Shown: piece after piece, positions 8,518 through 17,086 of the stretch | How positions within the stretch are numbered: position 1 is the stretch's first letter | Layout: every line of letters starts with the position of its first letter | Assembly: GCF_014636865.1 (NCBI RefSeq) | Contig: NZ_BMER01000001.1 | Coordinates: 732,718-796,717, forward strand | From: Parapedobacter pyrenivorans | GTDB taxonomy: Bacteria > Bacteroidota > Bacteroidia > Sphingobacteriales > Sphingobacteriaceae | Reading direction: 5' to 3' | DNA length: 64,000 bases | Notes under the pieces: model-generated | The model's database searches: none | What the model was told of the DNA's origin: nothing | Seen by the model: the letters and a program-made list of their open reading frames with translations, nothing else | Made by a program: the position numbers and the translations under genes

Positions 8518-9546
8518 CTAATTAAATAATGATCTCAACCAAAATTTGAAAATACGGCGCTTCTGTTTGAAGGAGGTTAACGAAACCTTAAAAAGCCCTT
8601 CTTTGAGCAGATAGCTGGCTGCTCTATTTTTGGGCATGGCAGCGGTAACAACCAAATACCATCGATCAAACAGTTCTTTTTCAAATATTGTTGCCGGGAA
8701 TTTGCCAAGCTTGAGATTCGCTGATTTTAGTGCAAACAATAGTTTATAGAAATCATCAATGGCGTAGTCTTTCAGCCGTCCCCATAGCAATGCATCAAAA
8801 ACAGCGCCATGAACCTCGGGATCAATGCCGAGTAGCCGAAGCTGATTATCCTTGATCGTTCGGAGGTGTGCGATTGCCCTATCGCGCTTGGTTTGTGATA
8901 TATTTTCTTTATGTACCCGGTAATATACCAACGGTTCATTAAAAACATGTATCGAATGCTGATCTGCTAGCCGCACAAAAAGATCATAATCTTCGACAGG
9001 CGCCATGTCTTGATAGCCGCCTAAAAGTAATGCCTCACTCCTGCGGAACATCACACTGGAATTAACAAAGATGTTATTAAAAAAAAAGCGAACTTTTAGT
9101 TCGCCAGCTTTGTAGACTGGATGTAATAGCTCGCCTGATGAGTTCCCGTTTTCATCGATCAACACCGCATTCCCCCCGCATAAAATCACATCTGGATGGG
9201 CTTCCATAAAACCATATTGCAATCCTAGACGTTCGGAAAACGAAATGTCGTCACTATCCAAAATAGCTATATATTTACCGGTAGCGGCTTCTAACGTAGC
9301 CTGGCGGGCATGGCTCAATCCTTTATTAACGGGTTGATCGACAAATCGGATTCGGGGATCTGAAAATTGCCTCACAATAGACGCTGTGCCGTCTGTAGAG
9401 CCATCATTATAAATAATCAATTCGAAATCCCCGAAGGATTGATCCAGTATACTTTGGATTGCACTATCGATATATTGCTCGACATTATAGGCGAGCATCA
9501 GCACAGAAACACCTGGTAATCGTTGTTGTCCAATGTGTTTTGACAT
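8518..9546 (-). CDS. GT2 family glycosyltransferase
   Basis: A 342-residue family 2 glycosyltransferase with a GT-A domain at about residues 12-225: VSVLMLAYNVEQYIDSAI, IIYNDGSTDGT, and the metal-binding DSDD in IAILDSDDISF. The rest is an alpha-helical tail. It is inverting by family; donor and acceptor cannot be told. The ATG at 9546 is preferred to a TTG 23 codons upstream, because the extra residues are unlike family members. It is probably the first gene of a minus-strand run reaching 3574, and it diverges from the gene at 9662. Confidence 0.9.
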   Translation of the reverse strand: MSKHIGQQRLPGVSVLMLAYNVEQYIDSAIQSILDQSFGDFELIIYNDGSTDGTASIVRQFSDPRIRFVDQPVNKGLSHARQATLEAATGKYIAILDSDDISFSERLGLQYGFMEAHPDVILCGGNAVLIDENGNSSGELLHPVYKAGELKVRFFFNNIFVNSSVMFRRSEALLLGGYQDMAPVEDYDLFVRLADQHSIHVFNEPLVYYRVHKENISQTKRDRAIAHLRTIKDNQLRLLGIDPEVHGAVFDALLWGRLKDYAIDDFYKLLFALKSANLKLGKFPATIFEKELFDRWYLVVTAAMPKNRAASYLLKEGLFKVSLTSFKQKRRIFKFWLRSLFN

Positions 9547-9625
9547 ACGAATAAAAATTAGGGCCCCGCAAATGTAGCCTTTTCTATACAAAGCGCGTTC
9601 AGTTAAGATTATCAATTACTTTAGA

Positions 9626-9633
9626 TAACTTTG
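9626..9633 (+). promoter_or_regulatory. Candidate -7 element (TAnnTTTG)
   Basis: TAACTTTG ends 28 bp before the ATG at 9662 in the 115-bp divergent gap. The expected upstream TTG is absent (GTTA in its place), so this is a partial promoter match. AAGGAG at 9655-9660 sits close to the ATGs at 9662 and 9665. Confidence 0.35.
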
Positions 9634-9661
9634 ACTGGTTCTGAAGATTTTAAGAAGGAGC

Positions 9662-10402
9662 ATGATGAGCAACAATAGTGCGGTCAAATACCTATCATTC
9701 AGTTTATGGGGCAGCTCACCCGTATATACCATGGGTGCCATCCGAAATGCGGCTTTGGCCAAAAAGATTTATCCAAGCTGGCAGGTAATCGTGTACCATG
9801 ACGACACAGTCCCTGCCGATGTCCTCAAACGGCTTGATCAAGCAGGAGTTATGCTGGAAGACATGACTGATTCGGGCGTTTATGGCCTATTCTGGCGATT
9901 TCTTGCGGCAGATCGTCCAGATTGCGACTATGCGATATTCCGTGATACGGATTCCAGGTTATCCCGCAGGGAGCGTAAAGCGGTGGACGAATGGATGGCT
10001 AACGGCGATGTGCTACACATCATGCGTGACCATCCATTCCATCAGGTCCCATACGGGGCCGAAGGGCTTTCCATCCTCGGCGGTATGTGGGGGATTAGAG
10101 GCAATACGGTCCGGTTGCGGCCGCTTATCGACAGTTTTATAAATGATAAACCAGACGAATACGGCATTGATCAAGCATTCCTCCAACAAATCTATCAGCA
10201 ATTCAAGGATTCGCAGACGGTACACGATGATTTTTTCGAAAAAAAGCCATTTCCGGTGAAACGGCACCGTTATCGCTTCGTGGGTGAGCGGATTGACGAA
10301 CGGGAACATCCTGTGGGCGATGACTGGAAGCACATCCGGAAATACGAAAAAAAGCAGCGGGTTTCTTTCTTTACTAAGCTTAAGCAACTGTTAACCAAGT
10401 AG
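9662..10402 (+). CDS. Putative GT-A type glycosyltransferase
   Basis: A 246-residue protein without signal peptide or membrane segment. Its layout resembles GT-A glycosyltransferases: an N-terminal strand-helix unit (KYLSFSLWG, then RNAALAKKIYPSWQVIVYHDD), followed by FRDTDSRLS around residue 100, a DxD-type metal site, and LGGMWGIRG further on. I cannot place it in a numbered GT family. It is followed after 5 bp by a GT2 gene, and the two form a short plus-strand operon inside the otherwise minus-strand island. Two ATGs (9662 and 9665) are possible; AAGGAG spacing slightly favours the second. Confidence 0.65.
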   Translation: MMSNNSAVKYLSFSLWGSSPVYTMGAIRNAALAKKIYPSWQVIVYHDDTVPADVLKRLDQAGVMLEDMTDSGVYGLFWRFLAADRPDCDYAIFRDTDSRLSRRERKAVDEWMANGDVLHIMRDHPFHQVPYGAEGLSILGGMWGIRGNTVRLRPLIDSFINDKPDEYGIDQAFLQQIYQQFKDSQTVHDDFFEKKPFPVKRHRYRFVGERIDEREHPVGDDWKHIRKYEKKQRVSFFTKLKQLLTK

Positions 10403-10407
10403 TCGCC

Positions 10408-11223
10408 ATGCCATTCTTCAGCGTCATTATCCCCACCTTCAATGCTGATAAATCACTCCAAAGGTGCTTGATAAGTATCATTGACCAGACTGATAGCGAC
10501 ATAGAGATCATCATTCAGGATGGCAGGTCCACTGACAACACTCAGCTGGTTGCGCGCAATATCGGCGACGACCGCATTAAGATCTTTTCCGAACCGGATT
10601 CCGGCATCTACGATGCTATGAATAAAGCCATCGCGCGTAGCTCCGGAACTTGGTTGCTCTTTCTCGGAAGCGATGACTACCTTTTCAGTTCAGCCGTTCT
10701 AGCTGATATGCGAAATAAGTTATCCCATATAACCGCGCGACTGGTATATGGTGATGTAAAAATGGCAGGAGATACGCCTTGGGCGAAATCAGGCACCGTC
10801 TATCGGGGCGAAACCCCCCTACCTGAATTATTATCACACAACTACAGTCATCAGGCAGTTTTTTACCATCGGCAGGTTTTTGACGATGGTCATCGTTATA
10901 AAACACCGTACCGAATCTGTGCGGACTACGATTTTAACCTGCTTTGCACAGCAAAATACAAAGTTTGCTACGTACCGGTGATCGTATCTGTCTTCGTCGG
11001 CGGCGGTGTCAGCTCAGTCCAAGACGACCCGGTGTTTGCCAAGGATAAATGGATGAATACAATCCGCTATTTCGGGAATAAACTGAAAGGTCCGGATTTT
11101 GCCCCTTTTAAGAAGGCCTTCAAAAACGCAGCCAAGGGATTCTTGGCGCAACTTGAACTTTCCCACGCCTACAGCGCCTATGCGTTATACCTTCGTCACA
11201 AATTCGGAAAAAGGAAACGCTAG
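10408..11223 (+). CDS. GT2 family glycosyltransferase
   Basis: A 271-residue family 2 glycosyltransferase. FSVIIPTFNADKSLQRCL opens the GT-A fold, IIIQDGRSTDNT is the nucleotide-binding turn, and LFLGSDDYLF is the DxD-type metal site. The sequence DSGIYDAMNKAI is typical of the WcaE/colanic-acid-like GT2 branch, which often transfers sugars in exopolysaccharide assembly. It lies 5 bp after the preceding gene. Its TAG stop is part of a CTAG tetranucleotide (11220-11223) that also supplies the stop of the convergent WbsX-like gene. Confidence 0.9.
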   Translation: MPFFSVIIPTFNADKSLQRCLISIIDQTDSDIEIIIQDGRSTDNTQLVARNIGDDRIKIFSEPDSGIYDAMNKAIARSSGTWLLFLGSDDYLFSSAVLADMRNKLSHITARLVYGDVKMAGDTPWAKSGTVYRGETPLPELLSHNYSHQAVFYHRQVFDDGHRYKTPYRICADYDFNLLCTAKYKVCYVPVIVSVFVGGGVSSVQDDPVFAKDKWMNTIRYFGNKLKGPDFAPFKKAFKNAAKGFLAQLELSHAYSAYALYLRHKFGKRKR

Positions 11224-12314
11224 CTCTCCAGTCCCTCCTTAAGAGCCTGAAGGTACTCAACACCAAAACGCTGATCCGGTTCTAAATGACACCCCTCACC
11301 CCACTCATTCCAAGCATTAATAAAAAACAGCTGCTCATCCCCTTCAAACCGGTCCAATGTATAATTGGCGATCTGCCGCACCCAGCTTTTGAATTTTGCA
11401 GGGGTAGACCCATGGAAAATGGTGGCGTTGGTCGCCCTTCTTGCCGCATTGTCCCAAGACGGGCATACTGTTCTAAATTGTTTGTAGGTAGCGGGGGGCT
11501 TACTCAACATATTATCCACCAATCTATCATAACTGTATACGTGATTTTCAAAAAAACCACTCCGGCTCAGACTTAGGTTATGTAGCAACTTTGTGGCTAA
11601 GTACTTAATCGGGAATCTTTTGAGATATTTCGGGCCGTGACAGGGAAAATCAGGGGCGAACTCCATGGCGGCGTCAAAGCCATGCGTGACGGGGTCGACA
11701 CCTTTCATGAAATTTTCTACGCCGATTAAATACAGACCGTCGAAACCAGCCCGCCTCACCTCTTCCCTCCAGATGTCGGTGGCGTTTTTAATTTCTGGGT
11801 GCAACTCAGGCCTATACATCACGTACACGGGGTTTCCGTTAATTTTTATATACCGGTCATCGCGAAAATACCGGATAAGGTACCGGATATGTTCACGATC
11901 ATCTTCCAAGGAATAATGCTGCTCAATCAACAGGTCATGGTCCCGGCCGTCCCATCTTCGACTCCAATTCTCGTTTGCCCAGCATAAGCAAAAAGGCATA
12001 TCAGGCTTTCCTGCGGCAAGCATTTGTTCGAGTGGTTGTTGCAATAGCAGTTTGCCATTAAACCAATAGTGGTAATAGCAAAAGCCATGCACCCCATATG
12101 CTTTTGCCAATTCCGCCTGCGTCGCCATGACCTCAAGCTGTCTGAGGTCGTAGTACCCCAAGTTGCCCGGCAAATGGGGCTGGTAGTGTCCGCGAAATCT
12201 GGGCTTGGCTTTCCTAACATTTGTCCATTCCGTAAATCCCTTACCCCACCATGCATCATTTTCAGGAATTGCATGGTACTGCGGAAGATACATGGCGATG
12301 GGTTTTATACTCAT
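11220..12314 (-). CDS. WbsX-like, GH99-related domain protein
   Basis: A 364-residue protein of the WbsX family (glycoside hydrolase family 99-like TIM barrel). Seen motifs are IAMYLPQYHAIPENDAWWG at the N-terminus, GFTEWTNVRKAKP, HGFCYYHYWFNGK, WANENWSRRWDG and the C-terminal FINAWNEWGEG. WbsX proteins occur in O-antigen and capsule clusters; whether they hydrolyse or transfer is not established. The gene starts in the stop codon of the GT2-GT4 fusion (ATGA at 12311-12314), indicating coupling. Confidence 0.9.
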   Translation of the reverse strand: MSIKPIAMYLPQYHAIPENDAWWGKGFTEWTNVRKAKPRFRGHYQPHLPGNLGYYDLRQLEVMATQAELAKAYGVHGFCYYHYWFNGKLLLQQPLEQMLAAGKPDMPFCLCWANENWSRRWDGRDHDLLIEQHYSLEDDREHIRYLIRYFRDDRYIKINGNPVYVMYRPELHPEIKNATDIWREEVRRAGFDGLYLIGVENFMKGVDPVTHGFDAAMEFAPDFPCHGPKYLKRFPIKYLATKLLHNLSLSRSGFFENHVYSYDRLVDNMLSKPPATYKQFRTVCPSWDNAARRATNATIFHGSTPAKFKSWVRQIANYTLDRFEGDEQLFFINAWNEWGEGCHLEPDQRFGVEYLQALKEGLES

Positions 12315-14521
12315 TGCTGCAACACTTCAATTAGTAAATTTTTAACACGTTCGGGCGCATAGGGTGTGAGTGCATCTCGTGTTCCCGCTGCAATCTCGGA
12401 CCACAATTGCTCGTTACTGTATAGGTCTAGGATAGCCGTCGCGAATTGTTCGGCAGTATTTGCCCGCAGATAATGTTTCCGATCAATCAACCCCATGCCT
12501 TCCGCACCGATATCGGTTGTTACCGTGGGAAGGCCAAATTCTAAGCTCTGTCCGATTTTACCTTTCATCCCCGCCCCGAAACGAAGTGGGGCTACAAAAA
12601 CACGGCTTGACAAAAAATACGGTGAAACATCCGCTAGGTAACCTGGTACATACACGTTTTCCGATTTCAAGCCTATCACCTGCTTCGTGGGCTCATTACC
12701 CAGCAAATAGAGAGGGATTGAAGGGAGCTTTTCCCAGACCAGCGGCATGATTTCATTGACTAACCAAGTGGCTGCGTCAATATTGGGTAGATGGCGGTAG
12801 CTTCCGATAAAACAAATCCCTTTTCTTGTATCGAAAGCCGGCTGTTCAACGCTTATAGGATGATGGACATTGGGGATGACGACAACGCGTGAAACACCAT
12901 AACTACTTAACAAATCTGCCTCGACATCGGTGATCGCGACTACCGTGTCGGCGTCATGCAACAGCGAAAGCTCGCGCCTTTTCCGACGCGCCACCTTCCG
13001 TGACTTACGCTGACTCATCATCCCCATTTTTAGTGCACGCTCCTCCCGCAAAAAATGAATATCGACGGTATCATTAATCCATCGCACACCAAATTTTTTA
13101 ATAAACCGCCCATATCGTCTGTTCGTGCCAGGGCGGCACACCCAAGCAACGTCCACCCACTGTATAACGCGCTTCAAAACATTCTTGGAGGATTTTTGAA
13201 ATGAGGGCTTATTCAGCACCCAAACACCCATGTTAACCAGTGTGGAATAGTAAGGTTCTTGCTGGGTATCCCTTCCAGAAGAAAAAATAACACTCCAATT
13301 GAGTCGCAGTAACAGCTTGATGAGCTCAAACATCCGGCGCGACCCGGAGTCTTGATCGAAAGTCGGTAACGAAGGCTCGACAATTAAGATATATTTGTCC
13401 TTTTGAACGAATTTCCGAGCAATGGTGGCTGCATCAGTTGTTTGCGGAAACCCTTGGAAAATATACTGCCATCTCGCTTTAAACATTTCTGCATTGACAA
13501 CCTGATAACTTTTTACATTTTTTCCATCGGAAATCTTACCCGAACTGACCCCCTCAAAATGAACAACTTGAGCTAATGGTTGGTAGTAGACTTTTTTGTT
13601 TAACTGATATCGTATCCGAAACGCTAAGTCGGTATCTTCATAGTAAGCCGGAGCGAATGCCTCATCAAAGCCATCCAACTCAATAAGATCCGTCTTCAAC
13701 GCCAATATACACGCGCCTGAACAATAGTCAGCCTCTCGCAGGTAATTGTAAAAAATATCTTGTGGATCTTTAAATTTACCGTAGTTCCCCGGTTCCCCTT
13801 TATAGTTTACAATCCCTCCTGCTTCTTGCAAAAGCCCAAAGGGATAAATTAACTTGGCACCAACTAGCCCAACGCGATCAAAATTCTCAAATGGGGCGAC
13901 CAAATTATCGAGCCAGCCGGGCAAAACCTGAACATCATTATTCAGGAAACAGATATACGTTCCTTTGCTAGACGCCAATGCTTTGTTGCACGATTTTAAG
14001 AAGCCGATGTTTTTTTCATTTTCAATAACATGCACGTTGCCGATACTACTCAAAACATCCTTGGTTTCATCTGTCGAACAATCATTTACGATGACAACCT
14101 CATAGCTGTTGTTCTTGGTATTATTTAAGATAGATAGCAGGCAATTGTAGGTAAATGCAATGTGATTGTGTACGCAGACAATGATACTTACCTGTGGGAT
14201 TTCCCAAGTGGGAAATGAAAACGCGTCGAACGACGTAGGTACTGGCAGCAAACCGGGGATATCAAATTTGCCTATACCAAGTAGTCTTCTCCCGAACTCA
14301 GAAATTGTCAATCCCTTATAATCAACAAATAATCCGCCATTAAATCGGAATAAACTAAGTCCTAGAAAAAAAAAACGTTGAATAATCGCTAATAAAAAGG
14401 CTGGTTTCAGAATGGGAGGTAACTTGCCTAAGGCTTTACTTCTGTAATATTTACGGGCAATGATTAGGCTTACTGCTAAATTTTTCCTGTCAATCCACCG
14501 GGTAATTTTATTAGCGCGCAT
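12311..14521 (-). CDS. Two-domain GT2-GT4 glycosyltransferase fusion
   Basis: A 736-residue protein with two catalytic units. Residues about 109-340 form a GT2 domain (VSIIVCVHNHIAFTYNCL, VIVNDCSTDET, FLNNDVQV as the acidic site, and YYEDTDLAFRIR). Residues about 373-736 form a GT-B fold like GT4: VEPSLPTFDQDSGSRRM at the start, ADTVVAITDVEADLL in the middle, and the donor-site region with GAGMKGKIGQSLEFGLPTVTT. The first 100 residues are basic and partly hydrophobic and may attach to the membrane. Such fusions can add two successive sugars. It is translationally coupled to the WbsX-like gene. Confidence 0.9.
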   Translation of the reverse strand: MRANKITRWIDRKNLAVSLIIARKYYRSKALGKLPPILKPAFLLAIIQRFFFLGLSLFRFNGGLFVDYKGLTISEFGRRLLGIGKFDIPGLLPVPTSFDAFSFPTWEIPQVSIIVCVHNHIAFTYNCLLSILNNTKNNSYEVVIVNDCSTDETKDVLSSIGNVHVIENEKNIGFLKSCNKALASSKGTYICFLNNDVQVLPGWLDNLVAPFENFDRVGLVGAKLIYPFGLLQEAGGIVNYKGEPGNYGKFKDPQDIFYNYLREADYCSGACILALKTDLIELDGFDEAFAPAYYEDTDLAFRIRYQLNKKVYYQPLAQVVHFEGVSSGKISDGKNVKSYQVVNAEMFKARWQYIFQGFPQTTDAATIARKFVQKDKYILIVEPSLPTFDQDSGSRRMFELIKLLLRLNWSVIFSSGRDTQQEPYYSTLVNMGVWVLNKPSFQKSSKNVLKRVIQWVDVAWVCRPGTNRRYGRFIKKFGVRWINDTVDIHFLREERALKMGMMSQRKSRKVARRKRRELSLLHDADTVVAITDVEADLLSSYGVSRVVVIPNVHHPISVEQPAFDTRKGICFIGSYRHLPNIDAATWLVNEIMPLVWEKLPSIPLYLLGNEPTKQVIGLKSENVYVPGYLADVSPYFLSSRVFVAPLRFGAGMKGKIGQSLEFGLPTVTTDIGAEGMGLIDRKHYLRANTAEQFATAILDLYSNEQLWSEIAAGTRDALTPYAPERVKNLLIEVLQQ

Positions 14522-14600
14522 GTATATTCAGGCTCCAATTATTACTGTATCAATAGACCCGTCTATTTTCTTCCATTTACTTTAGCCAGCCACCTATCAG

Positions 14601-15653
14601 TTAATATCCATATACTAATGCAGGCTCCAAATCCACACTCGGAAATGCCACCGGCTGCAGCTGATCTTCCCGAAGTAAGTTGTTTATCCAATGATTGAAA
14701 CTATATTTTTCCTTGATATGCGGGGCCAATTTAACGTATGGTGCATTAAGAAAATCCGTAAGCCTTTCAACTGATTGCCCTTCCCAAATGAACGTATTGT
14801 TTGGATGATAGAAATCGTATTTTTTCACTTCCTTATTGGTCGTGATCAGCTTTTTATCAAACCCAATAGCTTCAAACGTCCGAAAAGACAATCCGTTGTG
14901 CAAAACGGTAGGTACATCTAGCAAGATCTTGCTATTGAATGCAAATCGAAGGTTTTCAGCGTAGGTTAAATCCGCTGAGGTGGTATCCAAATACTTGAAA
15001 CTCGGCTTTCTGTTTTTGAATTTGCAAATATGGTATTTGACGGAAAGCCCATATGCCTGTAGCGTGGTAATAACCTCCTCCAATTGGGAAGCACGTCGTT
15101 TCATATACGTTCCCACATAGTACACATCTGATTCGTGTTCCTCGCTATATCCGATATCAAAAGAATTGGTATAAAAGTTCGTGATCGGCAGCATATTCGG
15201 ATACCTAACATCTTTCGGATCAAAGACAAAAAACTTGTCAAAAAGATCAATCCGCCGATAAACAGCCGGAAATCGGCTTAAACCATCCCATTGGTAACCG
15301 ATTGTTTTATTGGCCTTGAGCCCGATCATATTGATGATGTCTTCCGAATATTGGTCAGGGCGGATAAGCAAAGCATAATCCACACGGGGAATCTCGGCCA
15401 ACCGATCCCGCATCGTACCCTCTACCCGCTTAAACTTCAAATAGGTTTTGTAATCTCTATGTCCAAGAAAATTTTTATGTACATAGGAGTCCAATCGTTC
15501 AAATATATTTTTGTATTTAAATGGGCCGCCATGAGAAAACGACAAATTAAACACTTCAAAGCCTTGATATCGCAACTCCTGCTCAATAATTTCGGAAAAA
15601 CCATAAGCGGTAGGAGCCCCTAAAATAATCGTTTTGCCATTAAATATAGCCAT
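14601..15653 (-). CDS. CgeB/RfaS-like putative glycosyltransferase
   Basis: A 350-residue protein with the look of a GT-B enzyme of the CgeB or LPS-core RfaS-like type. The N-terminus (GKTIILGAPTAYGFSEII) is an alpha/beta domain; YVGTYMKRRASQLEEVI opens the second domain; and the C-terminal part has SKILLDVPTVLHNGLSFRT followed by FEAIGFDKKLITTN, the phosphate- and sugar-binding signature of this group. There is no signal peptide. It probably transfers a sugar in surface-glycan assembly. It lies 79 bp upstream of the GT2-GT4 fusion on the same strand. Confidence 0.7.
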   Translation of the reverse strand: MAIFNGKTIILGAPTAYGFSEIIEQELRYQGFEVFNLSFSHGGPFKYKNIFERLDSYVHKNFLGHRDYKTYLKFKRVEGTMRDRLAEIPRVDYALLIRPDQYSEDIINMIGLKANKTIGYQWDGLSRFPAVYRRIDLFDKFFVFDPKDVRYPNMLPITNFYTNSFDIGYSEEHESDVYYVGTYMKRRASQLEEVITTLQAYGLSVKYHICKFKNRKPSFKYLDTTSADLTYAENLRFAFNSKILLDVPTVLHNGLSFRTFEAIGFDKKLITTNKEVKKYDFYHPNNTFIWEGQSVERLTDFLNAPYVKLAPHIKEKYSFNHWINNLLREDQLQPVAFPSVDLEPALVYGY

Positions 15654-15822
15654 TTAGCTCTGTTATTTATTTTGGTAGATAAGTTAAAAACAACTGTTAC
15701 TCTTCAATTAACCTGCCAATTTTAATCAAAATGATTTTCCCGGTAATAACGAGAATTTCAGCGCGAGCGCTACTCATCGATTGAAATTATTCGTGAATGC
15801 TGAAAACAATTGGGAAAGGTGT

Positions 15823-16761
15823 TTAAAAAAAATCCTTTCGTCTTTCGTTTAAAGCCTTTATAAAGCAGATAAAAAATTTCGTGGTTGGCTCGGCCCGATA
15901 TAATTCCCTCAGATTGGCAAGCGAGTGAAGGTTATAGTAAATCATCTTCTTTAATGGTCCTCGCTTTTTAACATCGTTGACCTTTAGCAAGCTATCCTTT
16001 TGAGCGTTCGTCAACTCGTTGCACGAATACACATAATGCTTAATACATTCACGTATTATTATCGTTGCCTTATCCATCTTTACAGACTGATGGCTTACGC
16101 TAGCCGGATGAACCCGCACCAGCGAGTAAACGGCGGGGTTAGCTACGTAGTGAATGTTTGCCCCATTAAACAAACACCTAAGCCAAAAATCCCAGTCTTC
16201 CTTATAACTTAAGGTTTCGTCAAATTTCAAGCCACTATCTTTTAAGAATCTTGTACGGATAACAGGGCTGTGAATCGTAAACCTATTTTTCTTGATGAAT
16301 TCGCGAATGATCTCATATCCGCTGCCATTTAATTTGATGGTCCATTTCCTGTTTCCCAATCTGCCGAAAAACAACTTATCCGGATTTCCATTTCGGAAAT
16401 AGTATACATCGGTATAGCAGATATCCACGGTTTCGTGCGTCCTCATTAGTGCCGCCTGTTCAGCTAGCTTATTGGGCGTGATGAGGTCATCTCCATCCAG
16501 AAAAAGGAGGTAATCTCCAATCGCTTGCTCAATACCCAAATTTCTGGCCGAAGATACGCCCCGGTTTTCTTGGTAGCAGTATTTTACCCTTACATCTGTT
16601 TCAGCAAGCATTTTTGCGACAGCATGGGTATCGTCACTGGAGCCATCATCAATGATCAGCGCTTCCCAATTTGTATGCGTTTGTCCCTGTAATGAACAGA
16701 TTGTTTCCTTCAGGCAAAAACCATAGTTGTAAACTGGTATGATTACTGATATTAAATCCAT
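15823..16761 (-). CDS. GT2 family glycosyltransferase
   Basis: A 312-residue family 2 glycosyltransferase. ISVIIPVYNYGFCLKETI, LIIDDGSSDDT and LFLDGDDLIT mark the GT-A core, with SARNLGIEQA between them. It is the outermost gene of the glycan island on the AraC side. The ATG at 16761 is taken as start; a TTG directly before it adds one residue. A 169-bp gap without recognisable features separates it from the next gene of the run. Confidence 0.9.
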   Translation of the reverse strand: MDLISVIIPVYNYGFCLKETICSLQGQTHTNWEALIIDDGSSDDTHAVAKMLAETDVRVKYCYQENRGVSSARNLGIEQAIGDYLLFLDGDDLITPNKLAEQAALMRTHETVDICYTDVYYFRNGNPDKLFFGRLGNRKWTIKLNGSGYEIIREFIKKNRFTIHSPVIRTRFLKDSGLKFDETLSYKEDWDFWLRCLFNGANIHYVANPAVYSLVRVHPASVSHQSVKMDKATIIIRECIKHYVYSCNELTNAQKDSLLKVNDVKKRGPLKKMIYYNLHSLANLRELYRAEPTTKFFICFIKALNERRKDFF

Positions 16762-17086
16762 CAAACAAATGCTTGAAAAATCAAAATCCGATTTTACCGC
16801 TAAAAAGCAGCTGCACGATACGCTGTTCAGCTCATCATTAATGCGAAATTCGGTTGTATAAGTTGTATAAATTGATTGTCAAAATTCGGATACAAAAATA
16901 GAATTGATTTTCACTTTTCCCGAAAAAAAGTGAGATAAAATATGGTACACCCGTTTTGTCAATGTCCTTCATATTATCCAGTTATTACCCATCAATAACC
17001 ATATTTTAACCACCTTCTTTAAATACTTGCATAAATGAGGTTAATATCTGTATATTTATGTTAAGGTTTTATTAATTCGTACTGTT
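16762..17086. other. Divergent intergenic region between glycan island and AraC gene
   Basis: No gene is seen in these 325 bp. The stretch is A/T-rich and holds a tandem 9-bp repeat (GTTGTATAA at 16853-16861 and 16862-16870), an 8-bp inverted repeat (TCACTTTT at 16911-16918 with AAAAGTGA at 16926-16933), a CAAAAATA at 16893-16900 that would be a -7 element for the minus-strand gene, and a GTTATT/AATAAC inverted repeat at 16981-16999. It probably carries both divergent promoters and the AraC-type regulator's own site. Confidence 0.5.
17027..17058 (+). promoter_or_regulatory. Candidate promoter of the AraC-family gene
   Basis: TTG at 17027-17029, a 21-bp spacer, then TATATTTA at 17051-17058, one base from the TAnnTTTG consensus. 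It ends 28 bp before the ATG at 17087. Confidence 0.4.

Noticed and set aside
9547-9615. Upstream TTG start for the GT2 gene at 8518
   Set aside because: The extra residues have no family character; similar TTG extensions were dropped for the genes starting at 4566, 6126, 16761, 18139, 42198 and 45622.
16911-16933. 8-bp inverted repeat as a terminator
   Set aside because: It lies between divergent promoters, where no transcript needs ending; A/T-rich pairing may be chance.
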